Shown: piece after piece, positions 37,101-48,999 of the stretch
How the letters are laid out: each line of letters starts with the position of its first letter
Numbering within the stretch: the first letter of the stretch is position 1
From: Maylandia zebra
Taxonomy: Eukaryota > Chordata > Actinopteri > Cichliformes > Cichlidae
DNA: 64,000 nucleotides
Assembly (NCBI RefSeq): GCF_041146795.1
Contig: NC_135174.1
Coordinates: 22,654,878 to 22,718,877, forward strand
Direction: 5' to 3'
Made by a program: the position numbers and the translations under genes
Notes under the pieces: model-generated
Database searches by the model: none
What the model was told of the DNA's origin: nothing
Seen by the model: only the letters and a program-made list of their open reading frames with translations

Positions 37101-40024
37101 AATGATAATGAATATCTTCATTGCCAAATAGTTTGTGTGTGTTTCTTAATAATGGCAAAAAAACCCATCTGCCAAAGAGGAGATAATCATTTAAACCATT
37201 ATGTAGTCCTGCTGGAGCCTATCCCAGATACCATAGGCATTAGCAGGGTACAGCCTGGACAGGTTGCCAATCTGACAACCATTCCCACTCAAATCTATGG
37301 GCAATTTAGAATCGCCAATTAACTGAACTAACTAAAAAAGAAGCTGGAGTCGGGTTGAAAAGCAGCTTGCAGATAAGCAGCAACAGTGTACAGGTTAAAG
37401 AAAATTTTATAGCTTACCCAATATGAGATTCAATTTAATTCACTTTTATTTACACAGCACCAAATCACAGCAACAGTTGCCTCAAGGCGGTTTGTATTTT
37501 AAGGTAGACCCTACATTAATAATTCACAGAGATGTATTTGCTGATGCTTTAGCTGAAGTGTGAAGCTACCTAAATGAACATTGTTATTTTTTTCAGAGAG
37601 AAATTGACCAGACCTTAATTTCTTACATTTGGGTTTATTTGGTGAGTTTTCTCTTAGAACTACAATTTTTTTCATTGTTTTGTTGAAATTTAAATTGCTT
37701 GAAATTACATCTTTCGATTTTTTTTCTTGATTTGATCACTTTCCTCCCATTGCCCTGTGTAGGAATGGACAAATGAGTACATTAAGTGGGACCCAAATCA
37801 ATTCTGTGGAATTAAGGATATGACAATTCCTACTGCATATTTGTGGATGCCCGATATAACTATTGTAGAGATGTAAGTTTGACATATATAAGCATAAACT
37901 CACACTCAAAGACCCACTCAGTCTCTCCACTTGATTATGTTGAGGTGGGTTGTAATTAAGATGTGGCTGTTCAGTGCATCATGTCATTTGATTCTTGCAG
38001 GAAGCCAAAAGTCAAAAGTAGCATTTTTAGTGCTTACAGTCTGTCAATGCTCATAACACGGGAGGAGTGACCGAAAGAGAAGAAAAGAACTAAATGTCAT
38101 GTATTTGTTTTGTCTTTTTCTGATGCTGCCATTCATAACATAATCAATTCTCATTTCTTCTCACACAGGACAGAGAAGGATAAAGCCTCTCCGAGTCCTT
38201 ATCTCTGCGTCAACCACAATGGTGTGATCGAATACAGGAATGACCAGGTGGTGGTGAGCACCTGCAAGCTGCACGTGTACAAATTCCCCTTTGACTTTCA
38301 GAAGTGCAACATATCCTTCAAGTCTATTATGTACTCTGGTGAGGACATAACAGGTTCTGTTAATGTATGCTGTTCATAAACACACACTACCACATGCCAG
38401 AACATATATTCTTTTCTTCTTGATCTTCTCACAGTAATTTTTTATGTTCGACTTCAGATGCAGAAATAAAGTTACAGCCCGACAACAGCAATAAAACAGT
38501 CACAGAGTGGTCTCGTGACTTTATGCAGACACAGTATGAGTGGCTCTTTGTCAACATGTCAGTCACCAACAGAACTGTCAATGAGTTTGACTTCAATCAG
38601 CTTATGGTTGTCTACACTGTAAGTATTTTTGGTAACAGAAACACAGAACACATGAAAGCTGTTCTGTTACCCATTACCCTGGTTTTTGTTTAGAATAGGA
38701 TGACTCTGGATATCAAGAAGAGAAAGCAAATGAAGACAGAGGCAAGGATTAAATGGTAGAAGTTGAAGAAAGAAGAATGTTGCATAGAGTTCAGGGAGGA
38801 GTGGAGACAGTGGGAGAGAAGAGAGTTGTAAAATGAGTGAGAAAGTGCAGCTGAAGCGGTGAAAAAATATGAAGCTCTTTCTGCATCTTTACATGTATGA
38901 AGTAGGATGATTAACCACCTTATTTCACAGATTACCATGAAGAGGAGGTCTGTCCTCTACATTGCTAATTTCTTGCTGCCAGTCTTCTTCTTCTTGGTTC
39001 TGGACATGGCCTCCTTCCTTGTATCAGACAGTGGAGGTGAGAAACTTGGCTTCAAAATCACTGTGCTGCTTGCTGTCACGGTGATGCAGCTTCTTCTCAA
39101 TGAGATCTTGCCCAGCTCTTCAAACAGAATTCCACTTATAGGTAAAGAAGTGTGGTGTATTTGACTGCATTTAATGAATAAATCATGCTACTGAGTGATC
39201 AAGTAATTTATCCACATTAATGCTGGCTGCTTTCCTCAGCTGTCTACTGCATTGGGGGGTTTTCTCTGATGCTGCTCAGCCTCTTGGAGACAATTTTGGT
39301 GATGCATCTGCTTGACAAAGACTCTGCAGCCCAAGATAATGAGACAGATGGAATCCAAGGTGTGCTTGATAATAGCAATCACTCTACAAATATTTGGATT
39401 TAAACTCTATCGACCACTTTTGCAGATTTGTGTTTAGTGGCAGGTTGTATCCACCAGTTAATTTTAATTGTGTTTGATTTATCTTTGTTTCTCTTACTCC
39501 AGACATAAAGAGAAATAGTCATTGTGCCTCTGTCTCTGGGGTATCTGCTGAGGAAACACCATCTGTGTCTTTGTCTGTATCATCTCTGACCCAAAAGGTT
39601 GGAATTCATTTTATTTAATTTCAAAAAAGTATAATATCAAAACTATTGAAAGGGATTATGCTAGCATTATCCTTAACCCTAGCATATATATCAGAAGCAA
39701 ACACTTTTATTTAATCAACGTGGAAACAAACCAGTGTGTTGAATCAAGAGTTGACCTAAAATCTTGTCAATTACCTTTCTACAAAACCTCCTTTTTTAGG
39801 GTAGCAGCAGTAAACTGACAGAGGTGGCCTTTGCTCTGGAAAAAGTGTCAGATGAGCTGCGGGAGACTGGGAAAACAGTGACTCTACTCAGCAGCAACAG
39901 GAAGTCTGGCTACTGGACAAGAATGGTTAAAAAAATCAACAAGTATTTTGTGATTTTTTATTTGACAGCAGTCACTGTGTTCTTAGCAATCATGTTTTCA
40001 ATGTGGATCGATGTTGAAGACTAG
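34112..40024 (+). CDS. Gene 2: 5-HT3-receptor-like Cys-loop channel
   Basis: Exons: 34112-34148, 35419-35484, 36902-37059, 37597-37641, 37763-37872, 38169-38338, 38458-38618, 38931-39141, 39240-39359, 39503-39597, 39800-40024. Phases match gene 1 throughout and the product is 465 aa. It is a predicted membrane cation-channel subunit. Seen: signal peptide (MIAGFF with a leucine run), YIWVYL loop D, WMPD loop A, Cys-loop C171-C185 with FPFD, Ile192 at the loop B aromatic position, M1 from about 257, M2 with E286 (-1'), G289 (2'), L296 (9') and E307 (20'), M3, a serine-rich cytoplasmic loop, the MA helix and M4 ending SMWIDVED. Several NxS/T sites lie in the extracellular part. The gene is compact (5.9 kb) compared with gene 1. 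It could act alone or as an accessory subunit in heteropentamers with genes 1 and 3. Confidence 0.92.
35490..36330 (+). pseudogene. Tc1-like transposase relic in gene 2 intron 2
   Basis: The C-terminal half of a Tc1 transposase is recognisable near 36015-36230: a FQHGNDAE-like catalytic motif, then a HEPKSP-type segment and a DSMGSS-like end. Stops and frameshifts show it is dead. It shares flanking phrases with 22690-23760. Confidence 0.55.
37190..37530. repeat. Two repeat fragments in gene 2 intron 3
   Basis: The part at 37205-37385 carries the phrases ctgctggagcctatccca and cactcaaatctatgggcaat of a fish dispersed repeat. The part at 37425-37510 is a partial reverse-oriented copy of the aattgaat repeat that precedes gene 1 exons 2a and 2b. 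Confidence 0.5.
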
Positions 40025-41160
40025 CAGGACTAAAGTTTGAAAAACAATATTCAATCATTAACATGAATATGATGTATTAGTCTCTCTTTTATACCTGTAG
40101 TTTCCATTGGTTACTTGTGGACTTCCTGCTTTGCTAAAAGGTTAAATTTTAGTTATAAAGACCATCACTAAAGTCTCCATTTGGGTCCCTTTGCATGAAT
40201 TCCAATATATTTGCATTTTATTGGGTGATGAACATAAGTCCACGTTGAACTGATATTAATTCATTGCTTTTATTAGTAAAAATAAAAAAAAAATAAAAAA
40301 TGAAAGCCTACAGACAAGCCTACATAATATCATATTTGCATTTTTAAACATGCTTTTTTCACTTTAATGTGCTGTCCCAAAGTTTTTTGTTGTTGTTTCT
40401 TTCTCCCAGATAACTGCAATTCACAGGGTATTTAGTCTTTTTTGAACCATTCTCTCTAAACCAAACAGATGGCTGTGTGGGAAAATCCCAGTGGATTGGC
40501 AAATTCTAAAATATGTATCCATGTGAAAATATGTTGTAGAAGAAAATTTAATTTAAGGGATTATTAACTTTTTTCAGTCACAATTGTTAAAATTATACAA
40601 CCATATGTAATTGACATAATTATACATTTCAGTCCTAACAGAGTTGTAGTTTGTCTATAGTAATTATAGGCATTTTCACACTGGCTTTTGTTGTTGTTTG
40701 TAAAAAAAATTTTGATCACGTAAACAATATACAAAGTTCATTTGGCAAAGAAAAGAAGAAAAAATGCTACACAAAATAAAGCTAATACATTTCAATATTG
40801 CTTTAACTGTGCTGATTCAGTTACATATCGAAAAGGAGTGAGAAGAAGTACACAGTTATTTAATCCCACAGCTTTGCCATTTAGTTAGCCTTCTTACTGG
40901 TTGTCTTCAAATCACAAATACTACTACTAATAATAGTAATAATATGCTTTTATTCCATTTATTTCTTTCCCGCTTATCCTATTAAAGGTTGCTGGAGCCA
41001 AACCTATATCCCTGCTTAGTGATCGAAAAGAAAGTATTTTTACTATCAAATTCCGGTCCATAAGTCTTCATTAATAGGGGTTTTTGACCAACAAAGATCA
41101 TGCAAAAACTGACAACGAATGAAGGTCTGTTGTTTGATTTAATTGACTGGCTTCGAGTTA
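40025..41160. other. Gene 2 3' flank, no gene seen
   Basis: The 3' UTR should start here. An AATAAA-rich run near 40280-40300 is the first clear poly(A) candidate. The rest is AT-rich with no exon. Confidence 0.4.
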
Positions 41161-41165
41161 TCTGG

Positions 41166-41471
41166 CTAACCTCCACACCGTATGCCCGCTGGACCTGCAA
41201 GCCGCTCCTTCCTCGCCAGACTGCTGTTACACTGCGCCTTCTTCACTGTTTTGTTCATGTGAACTGACCATGTGAGATCCTCCGCCAGATGTACACCTAG
41301 GAAATGGAAGTTGCTCACTCTCTCCACAGCAACGCCGTTGATGGTGATGGGGGTGTGTGCTTTTATACATCTCCAGAAGTCCACTATCAACTCCTTTGTC
41401 TTTGTGACGTTGAGGGTAAGATGGTTCCTTCGGCACCAAAGTGTCAGGGTGCTCTCTTCCGTCCTGTAAGC
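41166..41471 (-). pseudogene. Non-LTR retrotransposon RT C-terminal fragment
   Basis: The minus-strand frame reads WCRRNHLTLNVTKTKELIVD, then INGVAVERVSNFHFLGVHL and further residues, the region after the catalytic palm of fish LINE reverse transcriptases. It is cut at its 5' side by the hAT element starting at 41472. Confidence 0.75.
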
Positions 41472-43241
41472 CAGGGGTGTCCAAACTCCGGCCCGCGGGC
41501 CAACTGCAGCCCGCGATCCATTTTTAATATTATAAATAGAATAGAATATGGCCCGCACTTCAACTTTTGCTTGAGTGTATTGCACTTCTTAGTTTTAACA
41601 CCAGGGGGAGCTACTGTTGATCAAGGCAGTTGCTCCACCAAAAAGGACAATCACAGAAGAAATTTACCCCAAGTTAGTTACTAAACATGGCAGAACCAAA
41701 GAAGCGAAAGGTAGAAAGTGAATGCAGAAAATTTCAGACATGGTGGGAGAGTGAATATTTCTTCAAAGAATTCAAGGGGAAGTGTGTCTGTTTGATCTTT
41801 TGTCATGTTTCTCAGGTCTTTGTCTGAATTTCTACGAACATTATTGCTAAGGATTGTCTTATTGCATTGGAGTCACACTGGGTTAGATATGTACACTTGG
41901 GTTTTAAGGGGTATTTATTATTTTCTTCTTTTTTTTGGGTTGTATGGAAGCCCCAAACGCAATTTCATTGTTCTTGACAATGACAATAAATAAATAAATA
42001 CTAAATACTAAATCTGTACTGAAATTATGGCAGTTATGAAAGAGTATAATGTACTACGTCATTATGAAACCCAACATCAGGCCTATGCATCCTACACTGG
42101 TGCTGAGAGAGAGCAGAAATTAAAGCACAGGGTAGCTCTCCTGCGGGGTCAGCAACAGTATTTTTTTCGTGCTCAAAAGGTCCAGGAAAAGGCTACAATA
42201 GCCAGCTATGAGGTCGTCCAACTCATCGCAAGACATGGCAAGCCTTTTTCAGATGGAGACCTCATAAAACACGGCCTCGTTAAAGTCACCGAAATAATGT
42301 GCCCGGAAAAAGTGCAGGACTTCAACAACGTCAGCATGTCCAGAAATACAGTTGTGCGACGCATTGAAGACTTGTCAGCCACCATTAAACTGCAACTGTC
42401 TGATAAAGCTGTGCTTTTGATTTTTACTCCATCGCATGCGATGAGAGCACCGATGCCACAGACGCCGCACAGCTGCTATTTTTTTGCAGGGAGTGGACAG
42501 TACCCGTGTGTTAATGTGCAGGTACACATGCTTCAAATACCGGTATCAATAATGCGCATCAATTCTGTCACTACCCTGCTTTTGCACACCACTTTCTTAT
42601 ATGCGCTTTTCTTGTTAACACACAGTACACACCGCTGTGCACAGCGCACGCACACGCAAAATCAGCTGATCTCATCTGATGCAGATTTGCTCCTTGATCA
42701 TTTGTCCGGATTTTTGGCACGAGTGACGATCAGCACCGCGGCTGGATGGCCCGATTTACATACCCAGCGCAGCTGATACTCCAGAATAATTTACTAAAAT
42801 TATATGCACTCCTGCTATTAAGTCCAGTTCAGTCTGTTAATGTTGATAACGGTTTCAAACGAACGTTAATAGGTGTGTTGCTAACCCTAATAACTTAAAT
42901 AACAAACTTGAAATGTACCCGTCCCATTTTCCCCTTTGTTGTTTTTTCTCTGTGCTGTAAATCTTCTGTCTAAGAAGAAATCTGAGGCTGCTGTTCTGAG
43001 AATGAGCTACCAAAGCTTTTTCTGAATAAATCAATAAAGATCCATTTATGGAAAGCTTTGATGAAGGCAGTTTTGTCTTTAATTATATTCAACAATATAA
43101 CATATTCGACCACTTTTAAGTGATTTTTCTAACTTTAATACACTAAAGTTAAGGTTATATACCTAATTTCTAGTAAGTGGCCCAGGCCCTCCTATATTAT
43201 TATGTATGTGGCCCTCAGTAAAAAAAGTTTGGACACCCCTG
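41472..43241 (+). mobile_element. 1770-bp hAT element with partial transposase
   Basis: The termini are inverted: caggggtgtccaaac at the left and gtttggacacccctg at the right, with cggccc/gggccac subterminal motifs. No clean 8-bp target duplication is seen (ctgtaagc against ccctagcc). It carries the 5' half of a GTF2IRD2/ZBED-type hAT transposase on the plus strand and lacks the rest, so it is an internally deleted copy. Confidence 0.75.
42027..42776 (+). pseudogene. hAT transposase N-terminal fragment (GTF2IRD2-like)
   Basis: A 249-codon open frame. Residues up to about 145 match the N-terminal part of teleost GTF2I-repeat-domain-2-like hAT transposases: LRHYETQHQAYA, QYFFRAQ, HGKPFSDGDLIKH, ITEIMCPEKV-like and MSRNTVVRRIEDL landmarks. 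After about residue 135 a frameshift replaces the expected FDFYSIACDESTD segment, which is still present in another frame near 42420-42470. The catalytic core and dimerisation region are absent. Confidence 0.7.
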
Positions 43242-43739
43242 CCCTAGCCTCTTGTGTCACTTAGCAGTTTTGTCTTATTATTGTCTGATTTTTGAAATGT
43301 AGGGACTGTGAGCACAAGCAGACGTATTTACTTTAGAAGTGAACATAACCTCATTTTCAGAGTCGTCTCTAACATTTAATGGTTGTGAAATTTGTCAAAC
43401 ATATGCACCATTCTTCAAGGGGTGTGCAAATGATGCCATCTCATATCATATTGCAACTGATTCAACTGTTATTGTATCCTTTCCTGTATAAGACATCTGT
43501 TGCTGTTGATAAACCAACATTATATGCTGATGCCTAATGGAAAAGTATTATTTTAATGTCCTTTTAAGATATTTGCCCAGTAACCTAAGTAGAGCTGATA
43601 ATGTCAGTAATTGACTAAAGTGGATGCATTTATCATGGTGAAAGTAAATGGCAGCATGAAGGGAACTTGGAAATTGCCATGAAAGTTTTTGTGCTTGATG
43701 AGGGAAAAAACATAGCTGTCTTGCCTTTCTTAAACATGA

Positions 43740-44280
43740 CCCAGCTGCCTCTTCTGATGGAGCACTTAACTGAGGTCTCTCCCACTTCCCTGTTCTTTCA
43801 TGTTGCTATTGTGACTGTATGAACTTCTGGAAGCTTTTGCCCACATCTTGAAATCTGTGGCTGAATAGATTTTGAAATTCTATATGTGGCTCAGGACCAT
43901 CGACATGGACACTTTTTACAACCAGTTCCAAAAGATTTGAGACGTTGTGTAAAATGTTAATAGAATCCAAATTTGGAATTATCTCATAAATCCAACTAAT
44001 GTTTTTCACAGCTAATGATAGAAAATATCATGTGTTTAAACTGAGAAACTGTACGATTTTAAGAAAAGAAAACTATTAGGTAATTTTAAAAATGGTGGCA
44101 CAAACATTGCACAAAAAGTTGGTAGTTTTACTGTGTAATATTACAAAGAAACAGCAGGGGAAAAGTTCTCAAATTGTTAGGTTAAAGGGTCAGTAACAGG
44201 TTGAGCAGAGATTCAATCAGCAAGAGCGGTGTCTATAAATTATGGAACAGAATAATGATCTGCAATGTAAAATTGTTAAG
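43740..44280. repeat. Weak block A copy and mariner-like relic
   Basis: At 43750-43850 a ctgatggagcacttaactga then gcccacatcttg order recalls block A. At 43920-44240 phrases such as gacgttgtgtaaaatgtta and tgtttaaactgagaaactg match a common fish mariner-type non-autonomous element also seen at 53640-53960. Confidence 0.45.
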
Positions 44281-44404
44281 ACTCTGAATATATAATCTAC
44301 GCATATTATATCACGGTACCTAATATCAAAGGTCCACTACATTAAAATAGGTATGGTTAACTGGGTATCAATACACTGGCAGAGAAACATTTCCAGACAC
44401 CACT

Positions 44405-44531
44405 GGGCTTCATTCACTATTGTTCTTACAAACAAATTAGTTTTCATAGAAAAGCCATCATCAGAAACATGATCTACGTACAATGGCCAGTTTGGTTCTT
44501 ACAGCTGTGCCTATGTTAATGAATGAGGCTC
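44405..44531. mobile_element. Possible miniature inverted-repeat element
   Basis: Inverted ends gcttcattca (left) and tgaatgaggc (right) about 127 bases apart, with gttcttaca-type phrases inside both ends. No target duplication was established. Confidence 0.3.
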
Positions 44532-44735
44532 ATTCAACTCGATCCACAGGCCTATGCTATCTGCCTACAATTTCCAGTGTGTGCGTCTGATGCCCCAAAG
44601 CTGACTCAGAGCCGTAACACCATCAATGGCTGCAGTATGGAACAGATGTGGGTGTGTCCTCATCTCCCAGAGGAGTCCAAATCGTCATCAAACAGCCCTA
44701 CAGACACAAAAACGTGAAAATATAAACAACCAGAC

Positions 44736-45792
44736 TAGAGCTGGGCGATATATCGAGTTTTTAAAAAATATCGATATATTTTTATACGAGATATAAGATG
44801 TGACCATATCCTTTATATCGATATAGTCTATGTTACGTTATAATTATACTTGCAGAGCCGCAAGTTTGCCTCTCTTTCGTCCACTTTCGTCTTTACGCAA
44901 CGTTACTCGGCCTCGCCTCTCCTTCACTGAACACAACTCCCCCTCCTCCCCCATCGCTTCACCTGCAGGAAGCGACAAGATGGACACGGCAAATCTCCGT
45001 TAACGAGTTACTGCGCATCGCCCCGTGCGTGGGGCTGGACGGCGTCAACGTGTTAGCTAGCTAACCACGCTAACGAGCTAACCACGCTAACGCCATGCAG
45101 CCCAGAGGTGCTGCACGGACTAAAATCCTTTCATTTTCTCAAAAGTTGACAGCGCTCCTTATGTATGAATTCTGGTTGTGCTTGATGACTGCGAACCGAT
45201 TTTATGTGGAACACGGCGCTCAGCAATCTGTCAAAAAATGTTTTAGTACGACTTTGGTAAGCTACGGAGCTGCACCGCTTGATGGATTGTCGGAGCATTA
45301 CGGCTGAGCCTCGCGGAGTGATACGTACTGTGCTTCAACGTAATATTACCCTACTGTGTATAAGGACCATAAATGGCACCTGTTAAGAGACGTGGTTGCG
45401 AAGCGGATTACAAACTCCAGGCTGTCAGTCACGCAGTACAAGTTGGGAACAGAGCAGCTGTGAAATCTGTCTTTGTGCTCGGCGTCTTTTAGTTTACATT
45501 TTGACTGCACATTTGTGAGCTTTTTGTTATGCACAAAAACAACATTGTTTTCTTTTATTTATGGAGCATTATTTAATAAATGCTCATAATTTATTTTTGA
45601 GTAAATTTTATGTACATCTGCTCTATGTTAATAAAATGCCTGTGTGACATCTGGGACACAGCTTTGACTAAGAACTCTCTTTTTGTTCTTACTTTATGGC
45701 TTTAAAAAATATATATCGAGATATATATCTTATATCGCCATCCAGCTAAAAAATATCGAGATATGAATTTTGGGTCATATCGCCCAGCCCTA
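44736..45792. mobile_element. 1057-bp hAT element carrying a captured fragment
   Basis: It starts tagagctgggcgatatatcg and ends in the inverted atatcgcccagcccta. The flanks AACCAGAC at 44728-44735 and 45793-45800 are a perfect 8-bp duplication. The centre (about 45110-45500) is related to 32430-32720 and holds a 39-codon MAPVKR frame at 45373, so the element has picked up part of a pogo-like transposase or arose from a composite. Confidence 0.9.
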
Positions 45793-46359
45793 AACCAGAC
45801 TATAAGCAGTGATTTAACTACTTTAAGACCTCTGTGAAAATCATTTACAGTATATATCACAGAATTTAAGGCTTTTATAATCACAGAGCATACAGAGAAA
45901 AGTACTAAACTGAATCAATTTCAGCTTTTGTTTCTCATGATGTATATTGTATTAATAATTACATTTCATTATCTGTGTCTTTACCACACATTTGCCACAC
46001 AGGTTTAGATACTGTAGGTTCAGTGAATGCTTAAATTGCACTGATTAGAATATACTGGACATTCAAAGCTAAGATTCAGCGCACTGTGTTAGAGGCTGGG
46101 ATTTGATGACTTCATCATATATACAACCTTTGATCATCGTTTATGTCCAGTTGAGAATGAATCTGTGCACTCACATATTAAATGAACTGAAATCAGTAGT
46201 GTGATCTCCAGTCTTGATATAAGGAATGAGAGAACTTACAGCTGTTATTTGAATCAGCCTGTCTCAGTTGTTTTAACTCTAAGTATCACAAAGTAATGTG
46301 GTAACATCTGGACTGACGAGTTTACTGTCAGCATTTTAATCACTAGTTTAAAGGCTGTA

Positions 46360-47480
46360 GGTTGCAGCCATTGCTCTAACACTGTATAAGTGTAACAGGC
46401 CTCAGTGCTGGTTCTAATAGTCTGAGCTGCTTCCAGCTTTATTTGTGAAGAGCACAGCAGCTTACTAAACACGTAGCTAGCTCGTACAGCTCCGACGTAA
46501 AATTTTCATAAGCTAAGATGACCTTAAAATAACGGGGCGGTGATGCTAGCGTTAGCCATGTTAGCACGTTACCTTCACAGGTGGTCAGACTGCATAAACA
46601 GGCACTCAGTCAGAGGTTGGGCTCTCCGTTTCGCTGCAGGGTCCATTCATCCTTCACATATCCGTGTGAGCCGAGTGTAAATACCGAGGCTGAACGGCCT
46701 TTGTACAAGCACACACGCTTCTTAGCAGGCCGAAGATATGAGCTAGAAAAATCCAGGCTGGCAGACAGCCTGTATCTGACCAACCAATCAGAGAGCTCCT
46801 TACATCCCACGCTGTGGCAGGATGTTTAAAATGAAGTTGTTAATCCAACTGCTAATCCACATCACCTGAGCGAACAGGAAAGGGAAATGGATTTTGAAAT
46901 GCACAGAGCTACAGAGAGGTATACAGAAGAACTAACAATGACTTGATATTTGTGCTTTTGTAGTTTGTGAGGAACTTGCGTGTTTCTTTGTTTCCATACA
47001 GGACAGAAATGGAGAGGCTGAGGACAGAGAAGAAATAACCTAAACTGGGAAAATCTAACAAATGAATCCAAACCCTAAACAGGATTACTTGCAGAGGAAC
47101 ACAGAGTGGAACTTGGGACGATATGCAGAGGTAATACAGACAGACCAGTGACGAGCACAAGAGAACACACACTATAAAAACACATTCGGACAAGGAAACG
47201 AGGAAACTGCACACAGGACGGAGACATGGCTGAACCTACTTAACATGACGAGACAGGGAGGACACAAACTGAACACGCCAACATCAGACACGGACCTTCA
47301 AAGTAAAAGAGGAAAGATACACTGACAGAACTCAGAAACACGATACTAACAGAGAACAAAGGGAAGACATGGGCAGATATGACTAGACACTAAACCAAGG
47401 AAGCACAGTAACCAAAACCAAAGAACTAGAAAGTCTTAACCAGAATAAACCCAAAATCAAAAGATAATAATAATTAAAAT
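46360..47480. other. Gene-free stretch, repeat-like
   Basis: The part at 46480-46830 is GC-richer than its flanks and has no recognised coding region. The part at 47090-47420 is a long purine/AC-rich strand typical of a fish dispersed repeat (acacagagtggaacttggg and similar phrases). No exon was supported. Confidence 0.3.
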
Positions 47481-47920
47481 AAAACAACTGAGTCCACAGT
47501 CTGTCCTGAGTCTGTGGACAAAACATTATTTTGACATACTCGACATATTTATAGAGTTTAGTTTTGCATAAAAAAATCAGCAAGCAAAAGATTCCAAAAC
47601 ATTTTGTATGAAGAGGAAAATCAGATATACAAATTAATTTTTGTTTATTTCAGCTGTGAAATACAAATATTTTTAAATGAGGAATCACTCACATTTGGGG
47701 CTATCCTCCAGTGGCCACTGAAGGAACTACAATTTTGTGTTGGCTTCTTTTTGCCTCTGCTTGATGTTGCTTGGGTGTACTGTTTATAGCTGACTGACGA
47801 CTTGTGAACAGCATGTCTCGCAGGCAGGGAGCAGACTCAACATTGGGCGAACGGGGTGATACAGAATGAGCGACCTATGCTGTGGTGTGATGCTTTGGTG
47901 TCCTTTCATTCCCACTTCAG

Positions 47921-48080
47921 CTCAGGACATTCAGTTGCAGCCAAGTGACAACTCTACAGAAGCGACAGAGTGGTCTCCTGATTTAATGCGGACACAATAT
48001 GAGTGGCTGTTCATAAACATGACAGTCACTGCCAACAATGCCAGTGATTTAGTTGGCCAAGACAATCTTTGCTCTGATGA
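47921..48080 (+). pseudogene. Orphan receptor exon 7 relic
   Basis: After a cccacttcag acceptor the frame reads AQDIQLQPSDNST, then TEWSPDLMRTQYEWLF and NMTVTANNAS. This matches exon 7 of gene 2 (EWSRDFMQTQYEWLF and onward) at roughly 60 percent over about 50 residues by eye. The end of the exon (the QxxVxYT part and donor) is replaced by unrelated sequence and a stop at 48088. No neighbouring exon 6 or 8 is present. It is the remnant of a fourth gene copy. Confidence 0.8.
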
Positions 48081-48094
48081 TGGTCACTAAACGG

Positions 48095-48925
48095 CTAAAT
48101 ATCAAGGCACAGTTGTACACATTTTCAAACATACTTGTGAGGTACAACAAATATCAGCACTAACAGGTAGCGGCAGAGTGTAGATGTTACTTAGATAACT
48201 GAGGTGAAGATGTCGAGAACACAAAGGCAATTTGGAAAACACTTACCTTTGACCCGGTAACAAAGTCTGTCAGGACAGCACGAGTGGGACCAAGCAAATC
48301 CAAACAAAGTCCACAACAGAAACCTAGGAACAAACATGGAAAGTGATTTAAGAAGTGAGGAGAACTTACACAGGATCTGAACAGATAGACAGACAGTAGA
48401 CAACAACAAAAAGAAATCACTGTCATTCTCACCTTTTCCAAACAGGGCCTCACTCCCTCTACTGATGGAGCACTTATTAAATCTCAGTATGCTGAAATTA
48501 AAGATGCAAACATGTAAAAGCATTTACCCACATCCTGATTTTACCCGAGATTGTGAGGAAATGATTTCCCAGATACATTATGAACATCTATCAACTGCAA
48601 TTACTGCTGTTTTCAAGTCGCTTTACATAAATATCTCAAACACACAGCATGAACATCAGCCTTGAGTGGTTGCTGTGAATTCAAATACTTTTACATTTTA
48701 ATGTATCATAAGTGCTCTTCAACGGTTGTTTGGATGGTTACTGGAAATTCTGTTATCCTCTTAGAAAAATGCAAGACATGAATGTCTGTTTGTTGCTTGA
48801 GCTTGTTATCTGATGTATTACTTTTGAAATTCTACTACTACCTCTACTACTACTACTAATAATAATATTAATAATAATTCTTATTTAAGTAGCCACTGAA
48901 TTTCCATCATCCCCTGCAGTAATTC
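48095..48925 (+). repeat. Duplicated upstream block A, copy 3
   Basis: High-similarity copy of 60-930, with small deletions such as 24 bases near 48475. It directly follows the orphan exon 7. It lies about 8 kb before gene 3, or about 4.7 kb if the hAT insertions between are discounted, comparable to the spacing before gene 1. Confidence 0.7.
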
Positions 48926-48999
48926 AGCCAGCTTAAATCAAGGGTGTCTAACTCTATTGCACAGGGGGCCGAAACTCAAGGCGCACTTTAAGTCCAGGC

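Noticed and set aside
4302-40024. Assigning the symbol htr3a or htr3b to the genes
   Set aside because: Family membership is clear, but the loop B change and local expansion leave orthology open without a phylogeny.
41464-43249. 8-bp target duplication for the hAT at 41472-43241
   Set aside because: The flanks ctgtaagc and ccctagcc match at too few positions, so only the inverted termini support the element.
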